Origin: Cordylochernes scorpioides
Taxonomy: Eukaryota; Arthropoda; Arachnida; Pseudoscorpiones; Chernetidae
Assembly (NCBI GenBank): GCA_030710605.1
Contig: CP092865.1
Coordinates: 141,319,282 to 141,383,281, forward strand
Direction of reading: 5' to 3'
DNA length: 64,000 nt
Numbering within the stretch: the first letter of the stretch is position 1; every line of letters starts with the position of its first letter. The position numbers and the translations under genes were made by a program. Below, piece by piece: positions 11,163 through 20,730 of the stretch. The notes under the pieces were generated by a model, which saw only the letters and a list, made by a program, of their open reading frames with translations, ran no database searches and was not told the DNA's origin.

Positions 11163-11400
11163 AAAATATATCTGAAACCTTATGTAACCTATATTTAAGA
11201 CCCGTATAGATGAAATTTTACCATGGCGTAGATTAGACGGAGTCACCATCATAGTCTAGACCTGGGATTGGCAACATTTTGAGTCGGAAGTGTCAAATAT
11301 TGAAATTTACAAAATTTCAAAGTTTTCAAAGATCCACAAAATTTCTTCTCAAATAATTCTATTTTATTCTTTTTATCAGGTAAATATTGAGTAAAAATAA

Positions 11401-11580
11401 AAGTCGGTGGACGAGTGCGTATAACACCTTCGATTCCCGACAGTCATGAACCGGGATTGAATCCCGCGTTAAAATTTTGTTTAATATTTGAATAACCTTC
11501 ACATATTATTCACTGTTTCAATTATCATAAACTAGGTTGCTCTTGTTGAGCGGTACCTAATAAAGTGATTTTGAACCGGT
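11401..11580 (+). mobile_element. tRNA-derived SINE (family B)
   Basis: A head with TGGACGAGTGCG (A-box-like) and GGGATTGAATCCC (B box) is followed by a tail module GGTTGCTC...TTGAGCGGTACCTAATAAAG. Related copies are at 32483-32662 and 57838-58015, and a possible tail fragment at 60345. The head resembles a Ser/Leu-type tRNA only loosely. Confidence 0.6.
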
Positions 11581-11757
11581 AAATATTGACTGAGTTGTCA
11601 ATAAAAGTGTTTTAATTGTTAATTGTCACAAAACTTCTTCTTATCAACAATAATACTCGTTATCAAATTACAAAACTATTTTAGAGGCGTAATATTCTTT
11701 TTTAAAATAAAACAATTTCTACTGTCTTTACTGCAAAGGAAAAATTAAAGGGAGGGC

Positions 11758-11816
11758 CTGGCTCATCAGTGGTGAACCCTCCCAGCGGTTTCGCCAGTTT
11801 AATCTACCATACCGCT
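11758..11816 (-). ncRNA. permuted hammerhead-like module
   Basis: Minus strand: AGCGGTA - TGGT - linker - CTGGC-GAAA-CCGCT - linker - ACCA-CTGATGA-GCCAG. All catalytic residues are present with a GUA cleavage triplet. Stem III is 6 bp, stem II 5 bp, stem I 4 bp. GGGAGGG in the linker can also pair with CCCTCCC beyond stem II. Confidence 0.7.
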
Positions 11817-12204
11817 GATATATTGCATTTTTGGAACTTCCTTTTATAGTTGACTGTTGTAAGACTTTTGGAATGGGAATTTTAGAAGAACTATGGACAT
11901 AAGCTTTTAGGACAGCAGAATTAAATATTATTATAAATATATAATATGCTTCGAGCAATCGCTCTTCCGCAAATATCAAATTGTGTCTTTTATTTGAACA
12001 ATTATATTACGTAATATAATTGTTCAAATAAAAGACACAATTTGATATTTGCGGAAGAGCGATTGCTCGAAGCATATTATATATTTATAATAATATTTAA
12101 TTCTGCTGTCCTAAAAGCTTATGTCCATAGTTCTTCTAAAATTCCCATTCCAAGAGTCTTACAACAGTCAACTATAAAAGGAAGTTCCAAAAATGCAATA
12201 TAAC

Positions 12205-12263
12205 AGCAGTATGGTAGATTAAACTGGCGAAACCGCTGGGAGGGTTCACCACTGATGAGCCAG
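12205..12263 (+). ncRNA. permuted hammerhead-like module
   Basis: The other arm of the palindrome. Core intact (CTGATGA, GAAA, GTA). Stem III has one mismatch because AGCGGT has become AGCAGT. Confidence 0.65.
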
Positions 12264-12396
12264 GCCCTCCCTTTAATTTTTCCATTGCAGTAAGGACAGT
12301 AGAAATTGTTTTATTTTAAAAAAGAATATTACGCCTCTAAAATAGTTTTGTAATTTGATAACAGATGGCGCGCTAGTGCATCATAATAATACTCGT

Positions 12397-12735
12397 ATAA
12401 ATGAAGTTTTTAGGTTAGGTTATGTTTAGCGTCTACTTTAAAGGTAGAGATGATCTTTATTTTTTATAGATTTCTGCAATACCTTTCTCTGTTATGCACT
12501 TAAGAACGCCTGCAAAAAGACTACAATTTTGTAGTTTTACAATTAAGCAATAAGCCTGAGCGCTTTTATTCGAAATCTTAACTTTTAAAAGTGTATGATA
12601 AAGATATTGTAAAAGTCTTCAACTTTTATACACACGCTTTTCAAATCCAATTCTTTTATCCAGTCTGTTTTATCAACTCTGGTGGAACACCTCGCTTATC
12701 TTTTTTAGTTATACAGGAAATATTGTCGTCTATAT
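12397..12735. other. no recognisable feature
   Basis: AT-rich spacer between the palindrome and the solo LTR, conserved in copy 2. No credible ORF or repeat ends. Confidence 0.4.
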
Positions 12736-13097
12736 TGTTGCATCAATGCGCCCTACATTTATTCAAAATATTCTATGATATTTAATATTTATTTAAAACA
12801 GATTATTTAGATTATCATCATTCCTTCTTATAGTTTCATTCCTTTTGTAATATTGTTATTGTACATATATTTTGATTGGTTATTGGAGCGAGATAAGACC
12901 AAGACCAAGACTGCGGATCACACGACCTACGAGGAAGACAACGAATAAATAAATACAATAACTTTAAAAGGTAATTTATTTTTATTTACTTTTATTTATT
13001 AGATTTGAGTATGGAAACCCGCTCGGGAAACGTGTATAACACCAAGAAGGAAGAAACCAAGGTCGACGACCATGCAAAGCTGCAACTTGGTGCAACA
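12736..13097 (+). repeat. solo LTR carrying the start of gag
   Basis: 362 bp, TG...CA, flanked by ATAT on both sides. Near its 3' end (from 13005) it encodes MSMETRSGN...KLQLGATI, matching in layout the first ~30 residues of the gag of the full element at 18215-23490. The gag start codon therefore lies inside the LTR in this family. Copy 2: 33820-34181. Confidence 0.85.
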
Positions 13098-13200
13098 ATA
13101 TCTTCTAGATCGATACTTTGTATTTCTTCTCAGCGATTATATCCCGGTTTCCATCCAATCTATGTTGGCCAAATGCAAACTGGCTAAACAATCTACATCT

Positions 13201-13521
13201 ATGAAAATTCGAAACTATTATAGACGCGTATGATTCTAAGCGAGGAATTCTAAGCAAGTTGATGGGAGAGGAAAAAATTCTGTTTTGTAATTGAATGCCT
13301 GTGAATTCTGCTTTTCTGACAATCTAAACAGGACTTTGACCAATTATTTATTGTTTGATTCATTTTGGGCCAAAAGTATTTTTGAGTTATTAGTTTTCTT
13401 GTTGCACGCATTCCTAGATGAGACAAATTAAGGGCAGTAAATATTGTTTAGTTTTTAAAATAATCATACGCGTCTATAATAGTTACGAATTTTCATAACA
13501 GATGGCGCGCTAATCCATCAT
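13201..13521 (+). mobile_element. foldback form of the hammerhead-bearing element
   Basis: Inverted arms of about 45 bp (ATGAAAATTCGAAAC..., complement at the right) surround ~230 bp lacking the ribozyme core. The right end has the family 3' terminus GATGGCGCGCTAATCCATCAT. Flanking 11-bp repeats AATCTACATCT and AATCCATATCT look like a target duplication with two mismatches. Confidence 0.6.
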
Positions 13522-13609
13522 AATCCATATCTATACAAAGCAATAACGCGCCATCTATATATAACAAATGAAAACATTAAGACACGAATGTTTCTTTTAA
13601 TAAATAAAT

Positions 13610-13845
13610 CAAACTTCTACTGTTCTTACTACGATGAAAAAATATTTGGAGGGCTTGGCTCGACAGTGGTGATCCCTCCCAGCGGTTTCGCCAATTTTTA
13701 ATCTACCAGACCGCTTCTTTAGCTATAATACTGTATTGGATGATTCTGTTTTTATATGCTACACTGAAGGGTGGAATCTTAGAAATGGAATTCAAGCAAA
13801 CTATGGACATAAGTTTTTAGGACAGTAGAATTACATTTAAATCTA
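13610..13845 (-). mobile_element. hammerhead-bearing element
   Basis: Runs between CTTCTACTGTTCTTACTACG and TTTTAGGACAGTAGAA, the inverted end pair of the family. The module inside is at 13655-13715. Copy 2 homologue at about 34680-34915. Confidence 0.7.
13655..13715 (-). ncRNA. permuted hammerhead-like module, core mutated
   Basis: Stem III (AGCGGT/ACCGCT), the GTC triplet, stem I (TGGT/ACCA) and stem II (TTGGC/GCCAA) are intact. CTGATGA has become CTGTCGA, which should abolish catalysis. The same mutation is in copy 2 (34740-34798). Confidence 0.6.
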
Positions 13846-13984
13846 TGTTGGCCACATGCAAACTGGCTGCACAATCCATAGCTGGTTAGATTATTGTGTA
13901 TATTCTCACATATTGATGGCCTTTAATACCCATTTTTCGATTTTTCAGGAAGCCTCAAGATCCAAATTTTTTGGTTGTTGATGT

Positions 13985-14035
13985 ACAGCCTTCACCACGC
14001 TGACGAAGGCCAACAGGTTGAAACACGTAATATTT
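13985..14035 (+). ncRNA. decayed type-I hammerhead relic
   Basis: CACCACG, CTGACGA, AGGCCAACAGGTT, GAAACACGTA in the normal type-I order. One core base has changed (CTGATGA to CTGACGA) and the downstream stem I strand is lost. Related to the better copies at 26297 and 51630; a similar relic is at about 35068-35115. Confidence 0.5.
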
Positions 14036-14233
14036 TAGATTTTCTGGATTAATCAAAAGAAAGGGTATTTGTATGTCCAATATATTCTAGAATATCTTTT
14101 TAAAAAAATCAACAATAATTTACATTTTTTACACACATAAAACAAGCTTTATTTAGAAGTTACACACATTGTATCATTAGTTACATAAAGTGATAATAAA
14201 GTTTGCCAGAGAGAATGTGTACAAAGCTATATA

Positions 14234-15730
14234 CACTGGTGTCCAAAAAATAAGAAACATTTGTTTTTTAATGATATGTTTTAAAATATACAACGCTAAA
14301 AGCTAAAAAGTAATTTAATTAGGTATTTTAAGTCGTAGAATTTATTTATCGCAACCATTCGATTCGGTAAAATTGAAAATATGCAAATTTTTGTTGCTTG
14401 TCTTTATAAGTGTGCTATTTGGCGTGTCGTTTACCCCATCTAAGAATTGTCCAATTATAATTTTATTTAATCCTTAGTTAATTATGAGTTTACGAATATT
14501 TTAGCAGATGATTTAAAATGGAGAGCTGTTGGAAGAATGGAGGCAGGGCAATCACAAGTTGAAGTAGCAAAATGGCTAAATGTGAATAAATATGTGGTCA
14601 GCAAAATATGGAAACAGTTCATTGAAACAGGAACCATCAAAAGAAAAGAAGGTTCTGGTAGAAAAAGAAAAACAGCTACCTCTGAAGTCCGTTATCTGGT
14701 CGTAACTGCCAAGCGCCATAGGGAGATGACAGCTATTCAACTCTCTAATGAACTCTCAAGTGCTACTGGAACGAGAATTTCAAGACAAACTGTTTACCGA
14801 AGGCTTCACGAAGGTGCTCTTTATGCAAGACGACCAATGGTCTGTATCCCTTTAACCTCTGTTCACAGGAGAGCCCGCTTGAATTGGTGCTTGGAACATC
14901 ACGCCTGGACTCATGATCAGTGGGCCAATGTTCTCTTCAGTGACGAATCAAGATTTAGTTTAAAAACAGATTCTCGACGAGTTTTCTTCTGGAGGGAGCC
15001 TGGAACCCGCTATCATCCCAGTAACATCAGGGAAATAGACAGTTTTAGAGGGGGCAGTCTCTTAGTCTGGGCTGGCATCAGTTCTAGCAGACGCACACCC
15101 CTCCACATTTTTTCTGGGGGCACTTTAACTGCCCAAAGGTACAGGGACGAGATCCTTGAGCCCTATCTAAGACCTTATAGAGATCAAATTGGTCACAATT
15201 TAATTTTAATGGACGATAATGCTCGTCCGCATAGGGCTAGGCTAGTCAATGAATATCTCCAGAGTGAGAATATTCGAAGGATGGATTGGCCAGCCAGATC
15301 TCCGCACCTGAAACCAATAGAGCATGTGTGGGATGCTCTAGGGAGGCGTATTGGAGCTCGTCACCCCTCTCCCAGAACCCTCGTTGAGCTAAGAACTGCT
15401 CTATTGGCGGAGTGGGGTTTACTGCCCCTGGACCTCCTCCAAAGCCTAGTAAACAGTATGAGGGCTCGCTGTGAGACCTTGATAGCTGTTAGAGGTGATC
15501 ATACTCCCTATTGATATCTTATTTCTTTAAGATCTGGAACCTTAGCTTTGGGTATGTTGGTAATAATTTGCATATTTCATAATTTCAAATATATTTTTTA
15601 AATTTTCATATAGCTAGTCAAATTCTCCATAGTTTAAACTATTTGTATACTAAATTTTATATTTGTTAATAATTTAGCTTTTGAGAAATTTCAATATTGG
15701 TTAAGTTTCTTATTTTTTTCGACACCAGTG
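14234..15730 (+). mobile_element. Tc1-type transposon, copy-1 specific
   Basis: 1497 bp with inverted ends CACTGGTGTCCAAAAAATAA and the complement of CACTGGTGTCGAAAAAAATA, TA on both sides. The matching place in copy 2 (about 35305-35320) is an uninterrupted AT run, an empty site. It encodes one uninterrupted transposase. Confidence 0.95.
14537..15514 (+). CDS. Tc1-family transposase (DD34E)
   Basis: A 325-aa transposase that would cut and paste the surrounding element by binding its inverted repeats. The N-terminal third is a paired-like helix-turn-helix region (VEVAKWLNVNKYVVSKIWKQ, then a GSGRKRK hook and a second HTH ending RQTVYRRLHEGAL). The catalytic triad is D136 in FSDESRF, D227 in LMDDNARPH and E262 in LKPIEHVWD. 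D227 and E262 are separated by 34 residues, the Tc1 spacing. SPDLNP is changed to SPHLKP here. The frame is open upstream to a stop at 14468 without an ATG; an out-of-frame ATG at 14484 suggests a one-base loss at the true N-terminus, so a few residues may be missing. Otherwise intact. Confidence 0.93.
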   Translation: MEAGQSQVEVAKWLNVNKYVVSKIWKQFIETGTIKRKEGSGRKRKTATSEVRYLVVTAKRHREMTAIQLSNELSSATGTRISRQTVYRRLHEGALYARRPMVCIPLTSVHRRARLNWCLEHHAWTHDQWANVLFSDESRFSLKTDSRRVFFWREPGTRYHPSNIREIDSFRGGSLLVWAGISSSRRTPLHIFSGGTLTAQRYRDEILEPYLRPYRDQIGHNLILMDDNARPHRARLVNEYLQSENIRRMDWPARSPHLKPIEHVWDALGRRIGARHPSPRTLVELRTALLAEWGLLPLDLLQSLVNSMRARCETLIAVRGDHTPY

Positions 15731-15784
15731 TATATACATTATACTTTGATTCAATCTATAAGGAATCAAGGGCTTCGTTTCTTT

Positions 15785-15960
15785 TCTTATTTCTTTTATT
15801 TCTCGAACTTTCGGGCTAACATGCCCATCAATACGGAGATCCTATAGGACAACTTCACGCCTTGAAATTATACTTCAGGATCTCCGTGTTGAAGAGCATG
15901 TTAGCCCGAAAGTTCGAGAAATGAAAGAAAATAAGAAATAAGAAACCAAACCTTTGGTTC
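15785..15960. repeat. inverted repeat with Penelope-terminus hairpin, one minisatellite unit
   Basis: The arms TTTCTCGAACTTTCGGGCTAA and the complement at 15900-15930 enclose one 37-bp unit (ATCAATACGGAGATCC...). On the right arm GAAGAGCATGTTAGCCCGAAAG repeats the hairpin found at the Penelope-like 3' end. In copy 2 the enclosed unit is expanded to about 13 copies (35397-35883). Confidence 0.65.
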
Positions 15961-17110
15961 CTTATAGATTGAATAAAAGTGTAAAAGCAGGTAATAATAT
16001 ATATTGTATACATTATAGTTTACGTTTATTCTGAAAGATGACGCAAGCCATCAGCAACTTTAACTTACACAATCAGAAGATACTTATTTCTTAATTTATC
16101 AACCTGATTTCAGCACAATTTTACTTTTGTTCTATTTTTACTGATTCACATATTGGAAATAAAAACTTTAAAATAATTCTTATTATAAAATATGAACTAA
16201 AAAATTACAAAAGATTCAAATATTATGTAAATTAATAAAAGGCAAATAGAATTGTAAGTATAAAAAGGTAATATATTAGATCTAAATGTGTCAAAAGTTT
16301 TATATAAAAACTTTCTATATAAATAATTATTTATATATTATTATATTTATTCTTAAAAGATATTTAATGTAAATTTTCTTTACTAAAAGTTTTCAGAAGC
16401 GAATATATTAAATAATTAGAAATAAAATATCTTCAGTGTATGAAAAAATATTTGGAACTTTTTCCATTTTGAAAGACGAAATTTATTTTTTGGATCAATA
16501 CTTTTATCCACTTTAAAATTCTGTATATATATAATAGGGAGGATTTTCCGCATATTTTTATTAAAATAAGTTTTGTAAAATATTGGTTTTTAATAATATA
16601 TTACTTGGAATATATATTTATATATGTACATATATTTATTCATTCTTCACAGCTAGAATATATAAAATTGTTGGAAAAATTATTTTATTGAAATGTTTAG
16701 TGAAATAGAGGTGAGTTTAGGAAAAGATTATCTCGCTTTAATATTTAATCTTTTACCCTCCCACACATGCTGTGGAATTTTGTGTTAAAATACGGATGTC
16801 TCTTTAATATATAAACTTCTACTGTCCTTACTGCGATGAATATATATATATATATATTATAAAAATAATGATGATTAGATATAGCTTTAATTGAGCTAAA
16901 ATAATATATTAAAACATAATTTGATAAAAAGTGATGCCTGTCTTAAGGCGTAAGAATCTAAAAATGAAAAACTTATTCACATAATTACAAAAGGTTTGAG
17001 TCGGCCATCGGGAAACAACAACAATGAGTTTTTATAGGAGAAGCGTGACCTCTGGCGGTCGATCTAACAGAGTATTTGACTCCATGAAATATAATTTTAA
17101 ACAAAATAAT
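15961..17110. other. no gene; AT-rich spacer
   Basis: Long AT-rich stretch with a short CTTCTACTGTCC relic at about 16815 and an (AT)n run at 16842. It matches copy 2 at 35990-36840 and 42400-42690. Nothing codes here. Confidence 0.5.
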
Positions 17111-17135
17111 ATCCTTATATATATATTAGGAGGGC

Positions 17136-17195
17136 TTGGCTCATCAGTGGTGAGCCTTCCCAACAGTTTCGCCAATTTAATCTATAAAGACTGCT
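17136..17195 (-). ncRNA. permuted hammerhead-like module with compensatory change
   Basis: Stem III reads AGCAGT/ACTGTT: the G-C pair of other copies is replaced by A-T, plus a G-U. Stem II is TTGGC/GCCAA. CTGATGA, GAAA and GTC are intact. Stem I is damaged (TTTA opposite ACCA). The element runs to about 17315 (AGGACAGTGGAATT). Confidence 0.6.
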
Positions 17196-17426
17196 TCTTA
17201 GATCTCTAATACTGTATTGGATCATTCTGTTTATATATGCTACATTGAAGGGTGGAATCTTAATTAGGCTATTTAAGCAAACTATAGATATAATCTATTT
17301 TAGGACAGTGGAATTACATATATATTATTATTATTGCGTATGATATTGTTTTTTACAGCACAATACAACAATGTTGGCAAGTTTAGTGCTGTAAAGACCA
17401 GGATATCCTAAAGGATTACATATATA

Positions 17427-18168
17427 TGGTGTGAGATCTCGCTATACTGTGATATCCGAGAGGGTCTCTCGCTTTACTGTGGTAACCGAGAGGGTCAAAC
17501 CTGTAGTAACCGAGAGGGACAATCAGGGTGTGGAGAGTTTTCTAGTACCTCTCTGCACCTTGGAAGACCTTTAACAGTTCTCACAGAGTACAGGCAGTCG
17601 TGGTCGAGGCAGAGTGGAAGACTTGGGAATTTCCACTCACAAAAAACGAAGGGACACAGTTGTACTAGGAAAGTTCCGTGAAAGGATAAAAGTCGAGCTA
17701 GGAGCGAAAGATGGAGATATAGAGTTTTTACTGATCTACATGGTGGATGAGGTGGACCTTGGACACAACCGACAAGGGCTCCCGCGTACTATGAAGTGAC
17801 TGTCTATTTCCACGAAATGACAGCTTTATGTATCTTTGCCGAGAGGAAATATTGGGTTTCAGCGGATGCAACAAGGGCCTGGATAGGAAGAGATGTTATT
17901 TTACACTCCTGGAAAAGTCCTGATATCTTCCTATATTCTTTTAAGCCTCGTTTTTATACTTTGTTGGACTTCTATCTCAATCTCTTGCTTTAGCTCAACT
18001 CAATCTATTACAGAGTTTCATTTATTTATCCTCAATTTGTACAAAGTACATTACATTTGATGACACATTTCAATCATGCGTATAATTATTTACAGATGTG
18101 TTTCTATTAAACAACATGAAAATCTTGTTATACTATATACAATATGGGGTTGTTGGTTTATATTACCA
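17427..18168. repeat. putative solo LTR, copy-1 specific
   Basis: 742 bp with inverted ends TGGT...ACCA inside (AT)n; both sides read TATATA. The corresponding copy 2 locus (about 47650-47665) lacks it. The interior repeats a phrase ending CCGAGAGGGTC near 17455-17515. Frames of 61-65 aa look non-coding. The LTR call rests on ends and the absent/present comparison only. Confidence 0.5.
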
Positions 18169-18214
18169 TATATATACACATATTCGGGCTTTAATGATCT
18201 TTTTATATATATAT

Positions 18215-18549
18215 TGTTACATCATGATTAATGGCGTATTTCCTATATTATTTTTAATATATTTGAAATTTAAATTATATATTTATTTATTTTTATATTC
18301 TATGATATTTATTTAAAACAGATTATTTAGATTATCATCATTTGTATTTAGGTACACGTGTGACTTCACTGCTCTCTTTGATGTGAGAAAATAAATAAAG
18401 GATTCTGGAGGCTACTTAAAGAAGACTTATCTCGTTATTCCCTTTTATAAAGTTGTAGGATGGTTGAAACACGCTCTGGTAAGATGCAAGACCCAGCACA
18501 GGAGAGAATCAAGGCTGAAGAGTCTGCCAAGCCGCAACTTGGTGCAACA
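18215..18549 (+). repeat. 5' LTR of the Gypsy element
   Basis: TGTTACATCATG...CTTGGTGCAACA, 335 bp. Contains an AATAAATAAAGG polyadenylation-like stretch near 18390 and, at 18460, the gag start codon. Confidence 0.95.
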
Positions 18550-19608
18550 ATTGGTGGAGATGCTAGTTCCGACCCAATTGTCCTGAATCCCAACATCGAC
18601 ATCCCCAAGTATGATGGAACAGAAGACCCTCGCCCATGGATAGAATCCCTCGAAGAGATTGGTTTCCTCTATCATTGGGCAGACTACATAATTGCCCGTT
18701 ATGCCGCCATGAACATGACGGGAAGCGCTAAAACCTGGTTGAATTTACACAAAGCGAGTTTCACGAGCTGGGAAAATATTAAAATCCGCCTCATTCAGGA
18801 TTTTTCTCTGGACGCCAATAAAGAAGAACTAAGAATGAAGCTCAACAGAATGCAACACTGGAATGAACCAGCAATCAGGTTCGCGGAAGACACCCTAGTG
18901 TTGTGCAACAAGGTTGACTCCGCAATGGAAGAAGAAACAAAAATCGATCATGTTACTGGTGGACTGAAAAAAGAGTACTCATTCGCGCTCTACCTGAACC
19001 CTCCTAAAACGACCGATGAACTTCTTGTCGTGGGCAAGAAAATGGATTCTTTTGAAAAGAAGTATCGGGAACGTGTGGAGAAATCCAGAAACCTATATAA
19101 CGGCCCACGCTATTCTAGACCCCAACAACAATCGAGGTACGTGCCGCCGACTGCCACACGAAACTACCAGACCCCTTCCAGGCCCCAAGCCCCTGTTTCC
19201 AATAATTACAAGAACGACTTCCCTCCTACTCCCAGGCAGTATCGAAACAACTTGACCCAGCCCTTTTTCCCGAGACGTCCTTATAATCCAAATTTTGTGC
19301 CTAAACCAAACCTCCAGAGAAACACCTACAATAAAAGTCAAGAAGTGAGCAAAAATAGGACGGAAGATGGAAGACCAATCTGCTTCAAGTGTAACAAGCC
19401 AGGGCACGTGGCCCGTTATTGTAGGGTCAAGTTTATAAGAATCCTAGAAGAGGATCCAACAGCTACCCAAAAGAAGATCGAAGAGAAATGCCAAATGAAT
19501 GAAATATCAGTTAAATCAGGACCTCGGCTTTATGCTGATGTATGTCATAGCACACAGACAAATATTCCTACCCGGAATAGATATTCCGTGTTGGAAGATT
19601 TAAACTAA
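18460..19608 (+). CDS. Gypsy gag polyprotein
   Basis: A 382-aa capsid/nucleocapsid precursor that would package the element RNA into cytoplasmic particles. It opens with MVETRSG inside the LTR and reads through the LTR end and primer-binding region without a stop. Residues ~45-210 are a typical retrotransposon gag core (YDGTEDPRPWIESLEE..., later KTWLNLHKASFTSWENIK). A Pro/Arg/Asn-rich linker follows. A single zinc knuckle CFKCNKPGHVARYC is at residues 308-321. The ORF ends right after a slippery heptamer (19599-19605), from which pol continues in the -1 frame. No breaks are visible; this is the only intact ORF of the element. Confidence 0.93.
   Translation: MVETRSGKMQDPAQERIKAEESAKPQLGATIGGDASSDPIVLNPNIDIPKYDGTEDPRPWIESLEEIGFLYHWADYIIARYAAMNMTGSAKTWLNLHKASFTSWENIKIRLIQDFSLDANKEELRMKLNRMQHWNEPAIRFAEDTLVLCNKVDSAMEEETKIDHVTGGLKKEYSFALYLNPPKTTDELLVVGKKMDSFEKKYRERVEKSRNLYNGPRYSRPQQQSRYVPPTATRNYQTPSRPQAPVSNNYKNDFPPTPRQYRNNLTQPFFPRRPYNPNFVPKPNLQRNTYNKSQEVSKNRTEDGRPICFKCNKPGHVARYCRVKFIRILEEDPTATQKKIEEKCQMNEISVKSGPRLYADVCHSTQTNIPTRNRYSVLEDLN
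19599..19605 (+). promoter_or_regulatory. -1 ribosomal frameshift site TTTAAAC
   Basis: The heptamer fits X-XXY-YYZ in the gag frame (T TTA AAC) and is followed at once by the gag stop TAA. The pol frame is open upstream across this point, so a -1 slip would join gag to pol. I did not identify a downstream pseudoknot. Confidence 0.7.
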
Positions 19609-20730
19609 GCGTCGCGCCTGAATATGTCAATCAAAGCAAGTCGACCATAAATGGAATCAAAAAGTTGGACCCTAAATACAAATTAAAAATTCATGTGGAC
19701 AAGATAGGAACTTTTAAAGCTTTGGTTGATACAGGCGCTGACCTCTCAGTGGTCGACCTCAGAACGGCCCTCGATACAGGCCATGGTATAAGTAAACTCG
19801 CAAAAACTTGTGCAGGACCCGATGGAAAAAAATTAGACATAGTAGGAAGTATATTGTTAAATATAAAAATTGATGACAAAGCATTATCGCACAAATTTGT
19901 GATATTGAAAACGCATTTACGGACATTAATTTTTGGATGAGATTTCCTTAAGAAAATGAACGCAAAAATAGATTGCAAAAAAGAAATAATAAAATACGAT
20001 CTGACGAATAATCATGACATAAGCAATTATGAACTGAAAAAAATAAAAAGCGTTGAAGATACTGTTATACCTGAACTGTCTATTAGATTAATTAAGGCCT
20101 CAATAGAAGCAGAGGATGGCGAATATGTCATCGAAGAGAACAACAGAATGATTCAAACAAATGGCCTTCGATTGGCAAGAAGTTTGCTTACTGTCACGGA
20201 TAGGAAAACTCATATCTGGATAACGAACCCTTATCCTCGACCTTTAAAAATCATGAAAGACCAAACATTGGCTCATGGAAGCCTTCCTGCAGAGGTAAAG
20301 TTCATAGAGAAGTTAGAGCAAATTAATAATGACGAAATCCAATTTCAGATAAACAAAAATCTATCACCTAAAGAACAAGAGGATTTGAAACAAATTTTGA
20401 TTAAGTATGCTGATTTGTTTTCGCCGAGGTTAGGCAGGACCAATTTGGCAAAACACCGGATCGATACAGAAGATGCAAAACCGATAAAGCACAAGCCATA
20501 TAGGGTGAGCCCCAAAGAACGGGACATTATAAAAGATCAAATTGATGAAATGCTCAAAGAAGGCATAATTAGACCATCTTCAAGTCCCTGGTCTTTCCCT
20601 GTAATACTGGTCAAGAAGAGAGATGGTAAGTTCAGATTTTGTGTAGACTATAGAAAATTGAATGAGGTAACAGTAAAGGATGTTTATCCAATCCCAAGAA
20701 TTGATGACGTAATGGATACTCTCCAAGGAT
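19606..20730 (+). pseudogene. Gypsy pol: protease and first part of reverse transcriptase
   Basis: Continues from gag in the -1 frame. The aspartic protease motif DTGA is at 19728-19739 with its second domain ending LRTLIFG; a TGA at 19938-19940 interrupts the frame directly after it. The same frame then runs on through an RT start: KHKPYRVSPKE, EGIIRPSSSPWSFPVILVKK, RDGKFRFCVDYRKLN. The frame is lost at about 20727-20730 within DDVMDTLQGS, where the sequence switches to the inverted RT segment. The protease would mature the polyprotein and the RT would copy the RNA; neither can be made whole from this copy. Confidence 0.88.

Larger units (their letters stand above)
11658..12363. mobile_element. 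706-bp palindrome made of two head-to-head hammerhead-bearing elements
   Basis: Two nearly perfect inverted arms of about 353 bp meet at 12010/12011 (TATTAC|GTAATA). Each arm is one copy of the element, with CTACTGTC and GGACAG ends. A 3' extension (CAGATGGCGCGCTAGTGCATCAT) ends at 12384. The whole is bracketed by the 12-bp direct repeat AATAATACTCGT (11649-11660 and 12385-12396), a target duplication. Copy 2 has the same palindrome at about 32742-33446. Confidence 0.85.

Noticed and set aside
11230-11340. hAT-type MITE starting CTGGGATTGGCAACATTTTG
   Set aside because: The left end resembles hAT termini, but I could not find a matching right end or an 8-bp duplication.
12205-12263. Ordinary type-II hammerhead reading of the module
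   Set aside because: Only 19 nt lie between GAAA and CTGATGA here, too few for closed stems I and III with an NUH. The partners for stems I and III are found upstream of GAAA instead, which gives the permuted order.
13005-13187. A 60-aa host gene (also at 34089)
   Set aside because: It is the gag N-terminus encoded inside a solo LTR, continuing by chance into flanking DNA.
17614-17993. Two 61-65 aa ORFs as a gene
   Set aside because: No recognisable domain; they lie inside a copy-1-only insertion whose ends look like an LTR.
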